This document shows positions 11,893-21,731 of a DNA stretch of 64,000 nucleotides, piece after piece. The notes beneath the pieces are model-generated. The model saw only the letters and a program-made list of their open reading frames with translations, was not told the origin of the DNA and did no database searches. The translations under genes were made by a program, and so were the position numbers. Position 1 is the first letter of the stretch. Each line of letters starts with the position of its first letter. Source of the DNA: Cervus elaphus (Eukaryota > Chordata > Mammalia > Artiodactyla > Cervidae); the NCBI RefSeq assembly GCF_910594005.1, contig NC_057831.1, positions 37,840,001 through 37,904,000 of the forward strand. The letters run 5' to 3'.

Positions 11893-13614
11893 TCAAAAAT
11901 GAAGTCAGGAGAATAAGATGGTGGAGGAGTAGGTGGAGGTGGAATACATCTCTCTTCATGGATACATCAGGAATACACCTTCAGACACAGAAATGCATGC
12001 AGAACAACAGCTGAGAGCAGACAGGAGTACCTGACCAGCAGAAAAGAACATACAGAACCACACAAAACTCAGTAGGACGAAGGAAATAGGGGGAAAACAG
12101 GAGTGTTAGTAAGACTGGACCTGCCCTCGGTGGGTGAGGGAACTGAAGTGGGGTCTGATCTCCACACTGGGGCAACTGTCTGAGTCAGAGGAGATCCATT
12201 TAAGGCTGAGAGTGAAACAGCTGATCTGTGGCAGCCTAAATGCAGTGAGACTTAGGCAGTTCTTGCCACAGCCATACATACCCCAGACAGGGACGCAGGT
12301 CCCCCGGAAGGTGCAGCAGCTTGGAGCTGGAGTTTAGGGATTGTGGAGCAATCTCAAGGCAAGGGCTGCTGTTGACTACGGAGAGACAGATCAAGGGGAT
12401 GTGAGGGAGGAGACTGTGGTGTGAAATGCCTGTGGAGGAAAGCTGGGCAGCCATGGAAGCAAGGCGATACTGCTGAGTCACGAGTAGCGGGTGGAGCCAT
12501 CACCACAGCCCCTCTCTCCCCACAAGCCAGCATTGGTATCTGAACAATAGAGAGGCTGGCCCATCAAACACCTGATACACTGAACTACAGAGTAGGACCC
12601 CTTCAAGTGCCTGAGGCACTGCACTGATCTATACAGTAGGACCCCAGCCAGGGGAGCCCCTCTATGTGGCTAACACATGGAACAACAGAGAAGGACCCCA
12701 GGCAAGGGATCCCTCTAAGCGCCTGAATGGGCGGAGCTATGGAGACAGACTGCCCAAGGAGGCCTTCTGATCACCAGCTACAAAATGCTCAAAAAAAGCC
12801 TCTGATAGGGCCCTAACTCCTGCAGCAGAGGCAGTCCGTGTCCCTGCAAGCCAAGCAACTGTGCCACCTTCACGCACAACTCTCACTGGGCAGAGCTGTC
12901 ACAGGCAAAGAAAAGTCTTGTGTCTAGGCACACAGGGTCACTTCAGTTGTGTCCAGACTCTTTGCAGCCCTGTAGACTGTGGCCTGCCAGGCTTCTCTGT
13001 CAGCGAGGGGGGTTTTCCAGGCAGAATATGGAAGTGTATTGACCAATACTGGTTGCCATACCCTTCTAGGGTACTATATTTCCTGCTGCCCTAGCTGCCA
13101 ACTCCCCTCTGTACCTGGTGATGCCAGAGCCCCTGTGACCCAAGCAGCTGCCCACCTCCACACCCCTGCCTCACCGGGGCAAACCCAAGTCCTCAGGGGC
13201 AGCCTGAGGAGCAAACCCCAGTGTACGATCCATATGTAGAGGTGGAAATAAAACCACAATTGAAACCCAGGGGCAGTGTGGCTAAGGAAGGCCCGAAACC
13301 TTCCCACCAGCTGTACAAGCTTCAGGTTAAGTCCACACGATCAACCAGGCAGACTCTGTGTCTACGGAATATATAAAAGGTCACTGAGAGCTCCCACGAA
13401 AGAAAACACACTAGCTCTGATAGCTGTGGACACTGGAGGCAGGAACACAGAGGAGTAGGACCAGATTAGAATCTGAGCTGCCCCCACAGCAGGTCCAGAG
13501 ATCAGCACAGTGTTGGAGGGCATCCTAGGGAGGGGAGGTGGATTGTGACTCCCAGCTAGGGAAAGGACTCTGACAGCAGTGACTCCAGAAAAACATTTGT
13601 TATTCTTATGTTTT

Positions 13615-13745
13615 GACTTGTTCTATAGATTCTTTTTTTTTTTTTTTTTTGACTTGTTCTATAGATTCTTTTGGATTTTTTTTTTCTTTTTTTCCTTTTA
13701 TCCCCCCTCTGTTTTAGGTGTCGATTTTTTTTTTTTTTTTGCAGT
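13615..13745 (+). repeat. T-rich low-complexity tract with a 36 bp tandem duplication
   Basis: The unit gacttgttctatagattc occurs at 13615-13632 and again at 13651-13668, separated by T homopolymer; a second long T run lies at 13726-13740. It is part of the L1-type 5' region. Confidence 0.85.
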
Positions 13746-14239
13746 ATGAAATCTAATTAAGCTTTTGAGCTTTTTTTTCCTCAATCACATTATTTATTGT
13801 TGTTATAAACCTCTGCCTCTACTTTGGGCTTTTGCAGTTCTGTGGAGATCCCCCCCTTTTGTTCCTCTCTCTTTTTTATAATTTTAATTTTTAATTTTTT
13901 AAACCTGTTATATTTTTTCTACATTTATTCCTTTGTTTGCCTCTCCAACTGTTCTTTTCCCCTTGCAGTTAATCTTTAATGTATACAAATCTTCTTCATC
14001 TACTTCTATTTAATTTTGCATATCCTTTCTTTCTTTCTTTCTTTCCTTTCCTCTCTATATATTTGTTAGTTTTGTTTTCATTGCTTCATTCCCCACTTGG
14101 CACCTTGCTTTAGTTTTGTTTTCCAGCTTGTGTTTTAGTTAAGTTTGCTCTTAACTGGTAAATATTTTATTTCCTTTGTTTGCTGAGTCAATCTATTGTA
14201 CTTTATTTTTGTTGGACTGTGTTGACTTTGCTCATCAGT

Positions 14240-14242
14240 GTG

Positions 14243-14275
<33 letters not shown>

Positions 14276-14276
14276 A
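14240..14276 (+). repeat. (TG)n microsatellite
   Basis: An interrupted start (gtgtatatatg) leads into a pure TG run of about 13-14 units. Likely length-polymorphic. Confidence 0.9.
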
Positions 14277-14485
14277 TTCCATTATTTTAATTATTATTTG
14301 CCTGATTTTGTAACTGCCATTTGTCTGGTGTTCGTCTTTGGTTTCTCGTTTTTGGATATTTGTTTTAATCTCACTTAATGCCATAACAAACCACTTGTGG
14401 AATCTTTGTTTTCAACCAGAGATCAAGCCCTGAGCCTTTGGAGTGGGAGCACTGACTCCAAGACCCTAGACTACCAGAGAACTAA

Positions 14486-14822
14486 GTCAGAAAGAGAAAG
14501 AGAAATATCGTATTCTAATACATATATATGGATCTAGAAAAATGGTACTGAAAAATTTATTTACAGGGCAGCAATTGAGAAACAAAAATAGAGAATAGAC
14601 TTATGGACATGGGGAGAGGGGAGGAGAGGGTGAGACATATGGAAAGAGTAACATGTAAACTTATATTACTATATGTAAAATAGATAGCCAATGGGAATTT
14701 GCTGTATGGCTCAGGAAACTCAAACAGGGGCTCTGTGTCAACCTAGAGGTGTAGGAGGGGGAAGGAGATGGGAGGGAGTTTCAAAAGGGAGGAGATATAT
14801 GTATACCTATGGCTGATTCATG
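14486..14822 (+). mobile_element. Ruminant L1 3' region joined directly to the preceding L1 5' region
   Basis: Beginning at gtcagaaagagaaagagaaa the sequence is typical of the end of a ruminant L1: cagggcagcaattgagaaac, acttatggacatggggagag, aggaaactcaaacaggggct and the G/A-rich tract agggggaaggagatgggagg, ending at gctgattcatgt. The usual terminal A-tail is missing. The whole ORF1-ORF2 body that should separate it from the 5' block is absent. Confidence 0.65.
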
Positions 14823-15094
14823 TAGAAGGAGATATCTGGTATGGTTCTAAATATTTGGAAATTAAGTAACCTATTTTTAAATAACAAAGAGTATTTTGGG
14901 AGTTGGTAGAAATAAAAAGTTGAAAAAAATTTGAGAAAATCATTCACATTCATATTTATTATTGAAATTAGAAAGCAGAGGCCTAGAATGTTTTGGGTTA
15001 ACTTATTTAAGATTTGACAATGAGGCTCTTTCCCCAGGCACAGCACTTCTTACACACTGACTTGACTGATGTTTGAGTGCATGTCTTGTTTCTC

Positions 15095-15190
15095 CTACTA
15101 GACAGTGAGCTCTTTGAAGGCATGGATGATTCCTATAACCCTGCATTGCTCAAAACACCAAGTATGCATTCAATGAATGATAAATAAACC
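15095..15190 (+). repeat. L2 LINE 3' end
   Basis: The run ctactagacagtgagctctt, then tgcattcaatgaatgataaa is the terminal part of L2. Confidence 0.65.
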
Positions 15191-15764
15191 ATAAAGGGAT
15201 GCTGGCAGGGTGAAGACCTAAAGGCTGCACTCCAAGACCCAGGGCAATGTTTATTCTTCCTTACTACATAGACAGAGAGCAAAGGTTATGCAGCCATGAT
15301 TCACATCCAATTCATGTGATATTCAAGTGACTTTATTTCTCAGGTTCTTCATCTGTGAAAGGGGAAAGCCACCCCTGCCTACAGGGCTGAGGTAAGAAAT
15401 AAATCATGGACTGGAGAGCTGTCATTCCTTTTAGCTGCACAGCATCTGATCCTTCTCGGAATGTTTGAGAAATTCTCCATCTGATACATCAGAACCATCC
15501 TCCCGCCACAGAACCAGAAAATGTCAGACTTACCTTCCCAGACCCCCTTCCAAAGAGGACTGAGGGCATGTGACCATCAGACACACTCACCCCAGATTTC
15601 AAATTGGAAGCCATCGATATGTACAAGCTGGAGTCACTGAAACAAAACGGATCTGGCAACTGCATTTCCCAGGGGCAGCAGGGCCACCCATTCTATAGCA
15701 GCTCTGACTGACAGACATTTCCGGGATGATGGAAATATTCTAAGGCTTATGTGTAGAAGTCCTT

Positions 15765-15928
15765 CAGCACTGTGCTATCCATTCCAGGAGCCATTAGCCA
15801 CATATGGCAATTAAGCACTTGAAATATAGCTAGCTCACCTGAGGAACTGAATTTAAAATATTATTTAGTTGTGATTAACTTAAATGTAAATAACCACAAG
15901 AGGCTGCCAATTAGACAGCACAGTTCTG
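15765..15928. repeat. hAT-type MITE with visible terminal inverted repeats
   Basis: The left end cagcactgtgctatc matches the reverse complement of the right end (cagaactgtgctgtc) at 13 of 15 positions. The internal gccattagccacatatggca segment is typical of an old, widespread mammalian MITE. No clear 8 bp target duplication remains. Confidence 0.65.
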
Positions 15929-16849
15929 CAGGCAACATCCAGGGCCCGTTGTTGGTGGTTGTCAGTTGTGTACATGGCATGTCTAGCCTCAGAGGTGGTG
16001 GCAGGCGTGTCCTCATCACTTACTGAGTAGCTGCCAAGCCCGGTTCCCTGGTTTTCCAGAAAGCTTCTCATTGCCCTTTACTACATTCCTTTCTTGCCTA
16101 AAGCGCCCAGGGTGGGTTTGTGATGCCTGACACCCAGAATCATAAGTGACGCAAATGAGGCGTAGAATGCAGCAGTGTCTAGCTAGCTCAGTAGGGACTC
16201 AATAAACCTTTCCACGGTCTTCTAAGAATGTGTGGGCAAATGCTAATTATAGGACATGACTGCTCTGTCTGAAGATTAAGTAATCATATCCTCTAATCCC
16301 ACGACAGGGAAGGTAGATAGGCCCTTTGGGTCAACTCCAGCCCTTCTCCTGTAGCATCTTTTTCAGGTTAAGGTAGCATTCAGGATACATAACACACTTG
16401 TACTCAAGGGCCCAAAGAAACAGTGCCCTCTTAACTCTACAGGGAAAACAGGTATCTATTTTTAGTCTATGAATACCTGATTTGGGGCCTCTTCAAGGTT
16501 TTACCTTCCTCTAGTCTACATGGCCTAATTTATGTAATTTATGTCCTCAGTTTGTAGAAATGATCATAATTTAAAAAAAAAAAAAACAGGAGGAAATGCA
16601 ATTTATTTCTACATGATTCATTTCCCAAATGGATCCATGCCCCTGATTAGAGCTGAAATGGAATTTCTACACTCAGAGTCAGGCTTGGCTGACAGGTTAC
16701 CAGGGCAACCTGTAGCTCCAGAAGAGTAACCGCCCCTCCCACTAACTGTGGCTCAGGATAGAAAGAGGGTTCAGCTACATGAGGGCTGGATTTGTGCAAC
16801 CAGTTACTGCTCGTCGGGAGGAAAGTGCTTTCAATACAGCTGCTTCCCA

Positions 16850-17045
16850 CCCTGTGCAGGGATGGGAAATCATGGGCTCTGGAGTCAGGCTGTTGGATTT
16901 TAATGTGGCTACACCACTCACTGTCTGTGTGAGCAGTTATATAATATCATTGAGCCTCAGTTTTCTCATCTCTGAAATGGCAATACGAACATTCATTTTG
17001 TATCCCTGTTGGGAGGATTAAATGTTTTCATAAGAATAAGTGCTT
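16850..17045 (+). repeat. MIR SINE
   Basis: The copy reads gggctctggagtcaggctgt then attgagcctcagttttctca and tgggaggattaaatg, nearly full length; a Bov-tA copy begins directly after it. Confidence 0.75.
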
Positions 17046-17052
17046 TACAAAG

Positions 17053-17263
17053 TATGAAAGTGAAGTCGCTCAGTCATGTCCGACTCTTTGCGACCCTGTG
17101 GACGGTAGCCTACCAGGCTCCTCCGTCCATAGGATTTTCCAGGCAAGAGTACTGGAGTGGGTTGCTGTTTCCTTCTCCAGGGGATCTTCCCAACTCAGGG
17201 ATCGAACCCAGGTCTCCCATATAGTAGGCAGATGCTTTACCGTCTGAGCCACCAGGGAAGTTA
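17053..17263 (-). mobile_element. Bov-tA SINE, antisense
   Basis: The tail side starts gtatgaaagtgaagtcgctc and the tRNA-Glu-like head ends at the right: the reverse complement of gcagatgctttaccgtctga gives the A-box region and that of gggatcgaacccagg the B box. It is close to consensus, so a fairly recent insertion. Confidence 0.9.
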
Positions 17264-17329
17264 CTTTATAAAGTACAGTGGTCACTAAATAATATTATCA
17301 CACATGACGTCATCTAATGCACATGGTAA

Positions 17330-17515
17330 CTAATTACAACCACTGTTTATCAAACTTTGAGTACATGTTTATGCACTGAGCTAAAAGTTTATATACAAAA
17401 CCATATTTAATGCACGTAACAAGCCCCCAAAGTAATTATCTTTATTTTTGGAAAGGTTAAATGACCAGTTCATGGTCATAAAGCCAATCAGAGTCAGGAC
17501 TTGGACCCAATACTA
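17330..17515 (-). repeat. MIR SINE, antisense
   Basis: Degenerate copy with tttatgcactgagctaaaag, then aggttaaatgaccagttcat and agtcaggacttggaccca. Confidence 0.55.
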
Positions 17516-17904
17516 GTCTTTCATGAGACCGTTTATTTATCCAACACATATTTATTGAGTATCTACTACTTTTCACCACCACACACTGCATTCCTCAGTG
17601 ATATATTATTCTCTTTCAATGAAAACTCAGAGCTGATAATGCAAGTTCTTAGATTAGAAAGAAGCCTTCTTATAATAATTAAAGCACCACCTATGCTTAC
17701 AATAATGCTGATTTACTTCACTCTTTTCCTAAAACATTCAAATACATATGTATTTTCTTTCCTCAGCAAACACGAGGGATGAGGCTTTGCTTTCCTTCTC
17801 AGCAGAAAGCACCTCCTTCTGTGGGAATTTGGAGCAGTACTCAGAGGCTGAGAAACTTCTCTCCCACTGCCGACCCACTGATTAATCAATTACCTGCATT
17901 CACC

Positions 17905-18110
17905 TAGTGTCTATTACACCCCGGGCACTATGATCTGCTTTGTTTTTTCACATGAATTCCTTCATGTACTCCTTGCAGCTACTCTGTTAGGTGCTATTAT
18001 CAACATCTGTTTTATAAATGAGGAACATGGGGCCCACCGAGATTTTCTATGAGGGACCCAACTGTCCACAGCTGGAGGGTGGCAGAGCTGGGATTTGAAT
18101 CCAGGCAGTC
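17905..18110 (-). repeat. MIR SINE, antisense
   Basis: Landmarks are agtgtctattacaccccggg, ataaatgaggaacatggggc and gagctgggatttgaatccag. The open frame at 18049-18462 (+) starts inside it and is not a gene. Confidence 0.65.
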
Positions 18111-18301
18111 TGCCAGGTCCACGTGTTCACTTCATTTTATTTCTCTCTGCTTTTGCAGAATAGAGGATTTGAATTTCCCTAAGTTAAACACTCTTATGAC
18201 ACAATTCCACCCCATGCTAATGACTCTAGGCCCTACTGTCTCACGGTCTTGGGATGCCCTGTCTCCTCCAGAAGACACTGAACTTCCTTTGGTCAGAGAA
18301 C

Positions 18302-18350
18302 TAGCTGAGATCTGTACACAACAGGAGCTCAATAAATGTTTGAGGAAGGA
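18302..18350 (+). repeat. L2 3' end fragment next to the exon at 18430
   Basis: The run aggagctcaataaatgtttg is the terminal L2 motif. Confidence 0.5.
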
Positions 18351-18429
18351 AAAAAGAAACAAACAGGAAAGGAAGGAGGTAGAGGCAAGGAAGAACAAAA
18401 GGAACGGTATCTCTGGAATGGAGTCTAAC

Positions 18430-18636
18430 CTTCTGCAGTCTCTTCCTTTCAGCTTCCACTGATGAGCGAACTGACTTGATTTCCACCGTGTGCTTCTTCA
18501 CCAAGTCTTCTAGGCGCTTCATTAGCTGGTCTTTGAGATGTTTCTTCTCCTCTTCTGTCTGATGTTTGATTTTGCGAAGGTCTTCTTCATATTTTTGCTT
18601 CATAAATTCTGTCTCAATGCATGCTTCTTTCTTGGT
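18430..18636 (-). CDS. FAM184B: FAM184B internal coding exon (probably exon 5)
   Basis: This exon has 207 bp, 69 codons, phase 0 at both ends. The reading starts TKKEACIETEFMKQKYEEDL and ends SSVEAERKRLQK. The acceptor is cttttcatag and the donor is AAG|gttaga, a weak site. The peptide is strongly charged and helical: KIKHQTEEEKKHLKDQL, then KRLEDLVKKHTVEIKSV, in coiled-coil register throughout. It is nearly identical to the human FAM184B segment as I remember it. The open frame continues past the donor into the intron for about 30 residues, which is chance read-through. The next intron is 12,119 bp, the largest one bounded inside this window. Confidence 0.94.
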
Positions 18637-19210
18637 CTATGAAAAGAAAAAGGGCTTGTAAAACTGCCAGGGTGGAGAGAACAGGAATTCACCATATCTC
18701 TTTTGTGCAACTTCTACAGTGTTGATTACTGATTTTAAAGCATGTATCACAAGGTACAGCAAAAGTTATAAGATGACATGCTTGATATTTGTAAGAAACC
18801 TCACTTTATCCACCATCGGAAAAGGACTTTTTGGAGTAATGCATCTATTGTCATAGGATCAGGTATTCCAGCCCACACTATAGTGCTTTCTAAAAAAAAA
18901 AACAAACCAAAAAAATGCTTTGTTTTGACTGGGAACATATAGCAGGAATCTTAAGCAAGTTTCCAGTTTCCCAGGAGCTGGTGATAAGGAGTTGGAAGAA
19001 TGCCGCTACATTCTCAGTCTCCTAGTTTCAAATGACATGCAGCTGGCAGGACATTGGCTAGAACTTCACACCTACACATTCACCCCTGACACTATGGGAC
19101 CTGTTGCTTCCAAGTAGACCTATCATGGTTCGGGGCTGGCCTCCCTCTGAAGCTTGTTCCAGCAGAGCCCCCCATGACTGCTCCATCCCCAGGGCTGGGT
19201 CAGACACTAC

Positions 19211-19350
19211 CTGTGTATCTGTGCCTCCTTTTGTGCAGGGACACTCCTTGGCAAAGTTCTGGTCCTGCTGAGGATGGAGACTGCAGGTTTCCAAATCATT
19301 CTCTTTCCCTAGGACTTCATTCTCTGAAACTCTCTCTGTCTTCATGTCAT
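19211..19350 (-). CDS. FAM184B: FAM184B internal coding exon (probably exon 4)
   Basis: This 140 bp exon takes one base from the previous exon to form an Asp codon and then reads DMKTERVSENEVLGKEND through to KGGTDTQ, ending in phase 0. The acceptor is cttgcag with a weak pyrimidine tract and the donor is CAG|gtagtg, a non-optimal site. The peptide is less helical than its neighbours: it carries HPQQDQ and a Cys-rich KECPCTKGG segment, so it probably forms a linker between coiled-coil blocks. From memory this is one of the less conserved parts of the protein between human and ruminants. No stop codon interrupts it, and the phase match on both sides supports its use. Confidence 0.87.
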
Positions 19351-19970
19351 CTGCAAGCACAAGTTCCAACATCATTGGGAATGCCCTTGGCCTGGGCCTT
19401 GTGCCTGAGGCCTCTGCAGGTTACCATTCTCTATTCAACTCCCCCATGTAATCCCTGCTCCATGGCCTTCTGGCCTCAAGTATGATCAAGATGGTGATTG
19501 TCATCTTTGCCCAAGTAGCATCTTGAGTTCACATAGTTGCCCTGCTCTCCCTTCTTAAACTAGTCATCTTTTACATAGGTTAAAAAATTGAGGATGTTCC
19601 TGGACATATGTACATTCAAAGGATTTAAATTTAAAGAGATTTCAAGTATAAGACAAAAATTAAATACAACTAGATTGCTCGGTTTCTTCCCATATTCCCC
19701 AAGGTACTCATGCCTTACTTCTGAGACCACCATACCTTCTGGTTCCAACTCACACTTTTCAGCCCAAAGTGATTTCTTCTTTCCCAGACACCTTGTTCCT
19801 CTGCTGCCTGGGATGCACTCATGATATGAAAGCATGCTGTGGGCTGTAAAGTAACAATCCCATAATCTCCCTGGAGCCAGAGCCTATGTTTTGTGCCCTT
19901 GTTATACATCCTAGTGTCAAGCTGATCACACTATACATATTCAAGAACTTTCTGATGAGGGAGCTCAGTG

Positions 19971-20141
19971 GAAAGCACTTTTTTGTTGTTGTTCAGTCGC
20001 TAAGCCATGTTCAACTCTTTGTGACTCCACGGACTGCAGCACACCAGGCTTCCCTGTCCTCCACTATCTCCCTGAGTTTGCTCAAGTTCATGTCCATTGA
20101 GTCAGTGATGTTATCTAACCTTATCTCAAAGAAAGCACTTT
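19971..20141 (-). mobile_element. BovB 3'-end fragment with 11 bp target duplication
   Basis: The 11-mer gaaagcacttt occurs at 19971-19981 and 20131-20141. Between them 19982-20130 is the terminal ~150 bp of BovB on the minus strand (gttgttcagtcgctaagcca, then catgtccattgagtcagtga). It lies within the 1276 bp intron between two FAM184B exons. Confidence 0.88.
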
Positions 20142-20330
20142 GGAGTCAGATAACCTATGTATCTTACTCTATCACCAGCCAGCTGGATGGCCTTAAGCTA
20201 GCCACATAACTTTTCTCTGGTTCATTTCTTCATCTGTGACATGGGATACTGACAATACCTAACTCAGAGAATTATTGGGAACATCCAATAACATCACTGT
20301 GTGAAAGATGTTAGAGTATAAAGTGTTGTC
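20140..20330 (+). repeat. MIR SINE
   Basis: Copy with ctttggagtcagataaccta, then ccacataacttttctctggt and cttcatctgtgacatggga. The BovB fragment to its left inserted at its 5' edge. Confidence 0.65.
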
Positions 20331-20626
20331 TAAGTCTAGGGAAAAGCCAGAACTGAGAAGTTCAGGCACTATGGTAGACTGGATGGAGAACTATCTGGGA
20401 GCCAGAGATCCTTCTGCATCATGCCTTCTGCATCATGCCTGACCTGTGGCAGCTCTGGGTATTGGCTTGCTTGTGTCTTGCATGATGGGACTCACCACCA
20501 GGCAGGTCAGATCAAAGAGCCCTGCCCTCCATTCTGCTCCCTTAACAGTCTCAAAGCTGCAAGCAGCGCCAAGCCAACCTGGTGGCCAACCTTTGCTCTG
20601 TAAGGAAATCAACTGGGGCATCTCAC

Positions 20627-20762
20627 CGGTTTTCTGTGTCACATGACACTCCTGCAACATCAGCTTATCTTTGGCAATGGCCAGCTTCTCCCCAAGTTTT
20701 TTTGCCGTGCTTTTCAACTCTGAATTCTCCTGCCGAGCTTCCTTGAGCTGCACATCCAGGTC
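20627..20762 (-). CDS. FAM184B: FAM184B internal coding exon (probably exon 3)
   Basis: This 136 bp exon enters in phase 0 and leaves in phase 1, encoding 45 codons plus one base. The reading starts DLDVQLKEARQENSELK and ends QECHVTQKT. The acceptor has a good pyrimidine tract (ctctctgtttag) and the donor is CCG|gtgaga. The peptide continues the coiled coil from the preceding exon, with KKLGEKLAIAKDKLMLQE as a clear amphipathic stretch. The intron to the upstream exon is 969 bp. Because the exit phase is 1, skipping this exon alone would shift the frame; the next exon restores it. Confidence 0.92.
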
Positions 20763-20950
20763 CTAAACAGAGAGACAGGGTGTCATTTCTCGGTTCTGTG
20801 CAGACACAGCCTATGTACATCAGCTCTGAAAAGTGGGTAAACGCACAGCATGTGCCATTAATCTCTGGAATTCAATCGCTCCGTGTTCATCAAATCCTGA
20901 TTCATCCTCTGATTGGCTATGTGACCTTTGGCAAATTATTTAATCTTTCT

Positions 20951-21172
20951 GTGTTGTGCTAAGTTGCTTCAGTCATGTCCGACTCTTTGTGACGCTGTAG
21001 ATTGTAGCCCGCCAGACTCTTCTGTCTTTGGGATTCTCTAGGCAAGAATACTGGGGCGGGTTGCCATGCTCTCCTCCAGGGGATCTTCTGGACCCAGGGA
21101 TTGAACTCCTGTCTCTTATATCTGCTACATTAGCAGGTGGGTTCTTTACCACTAGTGCCACCTGGGAAACCT
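20951..21172 (-). mobile_element. Bov-tA SINE inserted into a MIR
   Basis: Antisense Bov-tA: tail side gtcatgtccgactctttgtg, head side ctttaccactagtgccacct. The MIR it interrupts is visible on both sides (20880-20950 and 21173-21250), and aatctttctgtg / aacctttctgta flank it as a decayed target duplication. Confidence 0.85.
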
Positions 21173-21539
21173 CAACCTTTCTGTAGTGAGGAGTAAATGA
21201 GATAAACTGGGACAGAAAACAATGCTCAGGAAGTATGAAAGATACTAGCTGGTGTTACTTTTAGAGACGGGGCTCTGTGAGACTGTGGGCCTCACATAAC
21301 TAACTTGTCACTGGTCTAGTTTTCCACAAATATAAAGCCTCAAGGACGTTAGGACAGGCAAGTTGTTAGGGAGTGAGCAGGCGCTTTAGAACTAGGCTGA
21401 ACTGAGTTCAAACACTTTTCAGCTGTGTGCCTAGCTAGCCCCTCCTTAAGCTTCTCAATTTCAGTTTTATCTTCTTATCTGTAAATTGTAAGTCTCTCAG
21501 CTCTCAAAGGACAGGGATCAAGTCCAGCTTACCATGTGT

Positions 21540-21600
21540 CTCCTGAACACAGCCCTGGCCTGGCACATAGTAGGTGTTCAATAAATATATTTCCTTAATG
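21540..21600 (+). repeat. L2 LINE 3' end
   Basis: The segment ggcctggcacatagtaggtg followed by ttcaataaatat is the L2 terminus, 130 bp from the large coding exon. Confidence 0.7.
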
Positions 21601-21731
21601 AACGTGGTTGAACTCAATGAAGGTAATGATGCTCCCTTTGGCAGAAGTCACAGCGCCTGATGCGTGGTAGGTGTTCATACTACCGGCCATGGTTACTCAC
21701 ACTTGGGAGGTAGGAAGAGCCCCTGCTTTAC

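Larger units (their letters stand above)
11893..14485 (+). mobile_element. Ruminant L1-type 5' region (no ORF)
   Basis: The block starts with gatggtggaggagtaggtgg, then a GC-rich half (about 11900-13600) with gagtaggaccagattagaat, then a T-rich half (13600-14400) ending ccaagaccctagactaccag. I recognise this order from the long 5' region of full-length ruminant L1 copies. It includes a Bov-A-like segment at 12939-13030 that seems to be part of the parent element. Small open frames of 60-86 codons occur but none looks like L1 ORF1. An unnamed ruminant retroelement is the alternative. Confidence 0.6.

Noticed and set aside
18049..18462. 137-codon plus-strand open frame next to an exon
   Set aside because: It starts in a MIR, runs through L2-like sequence and overlaps the antisense of the FAM184B exon at 18430.
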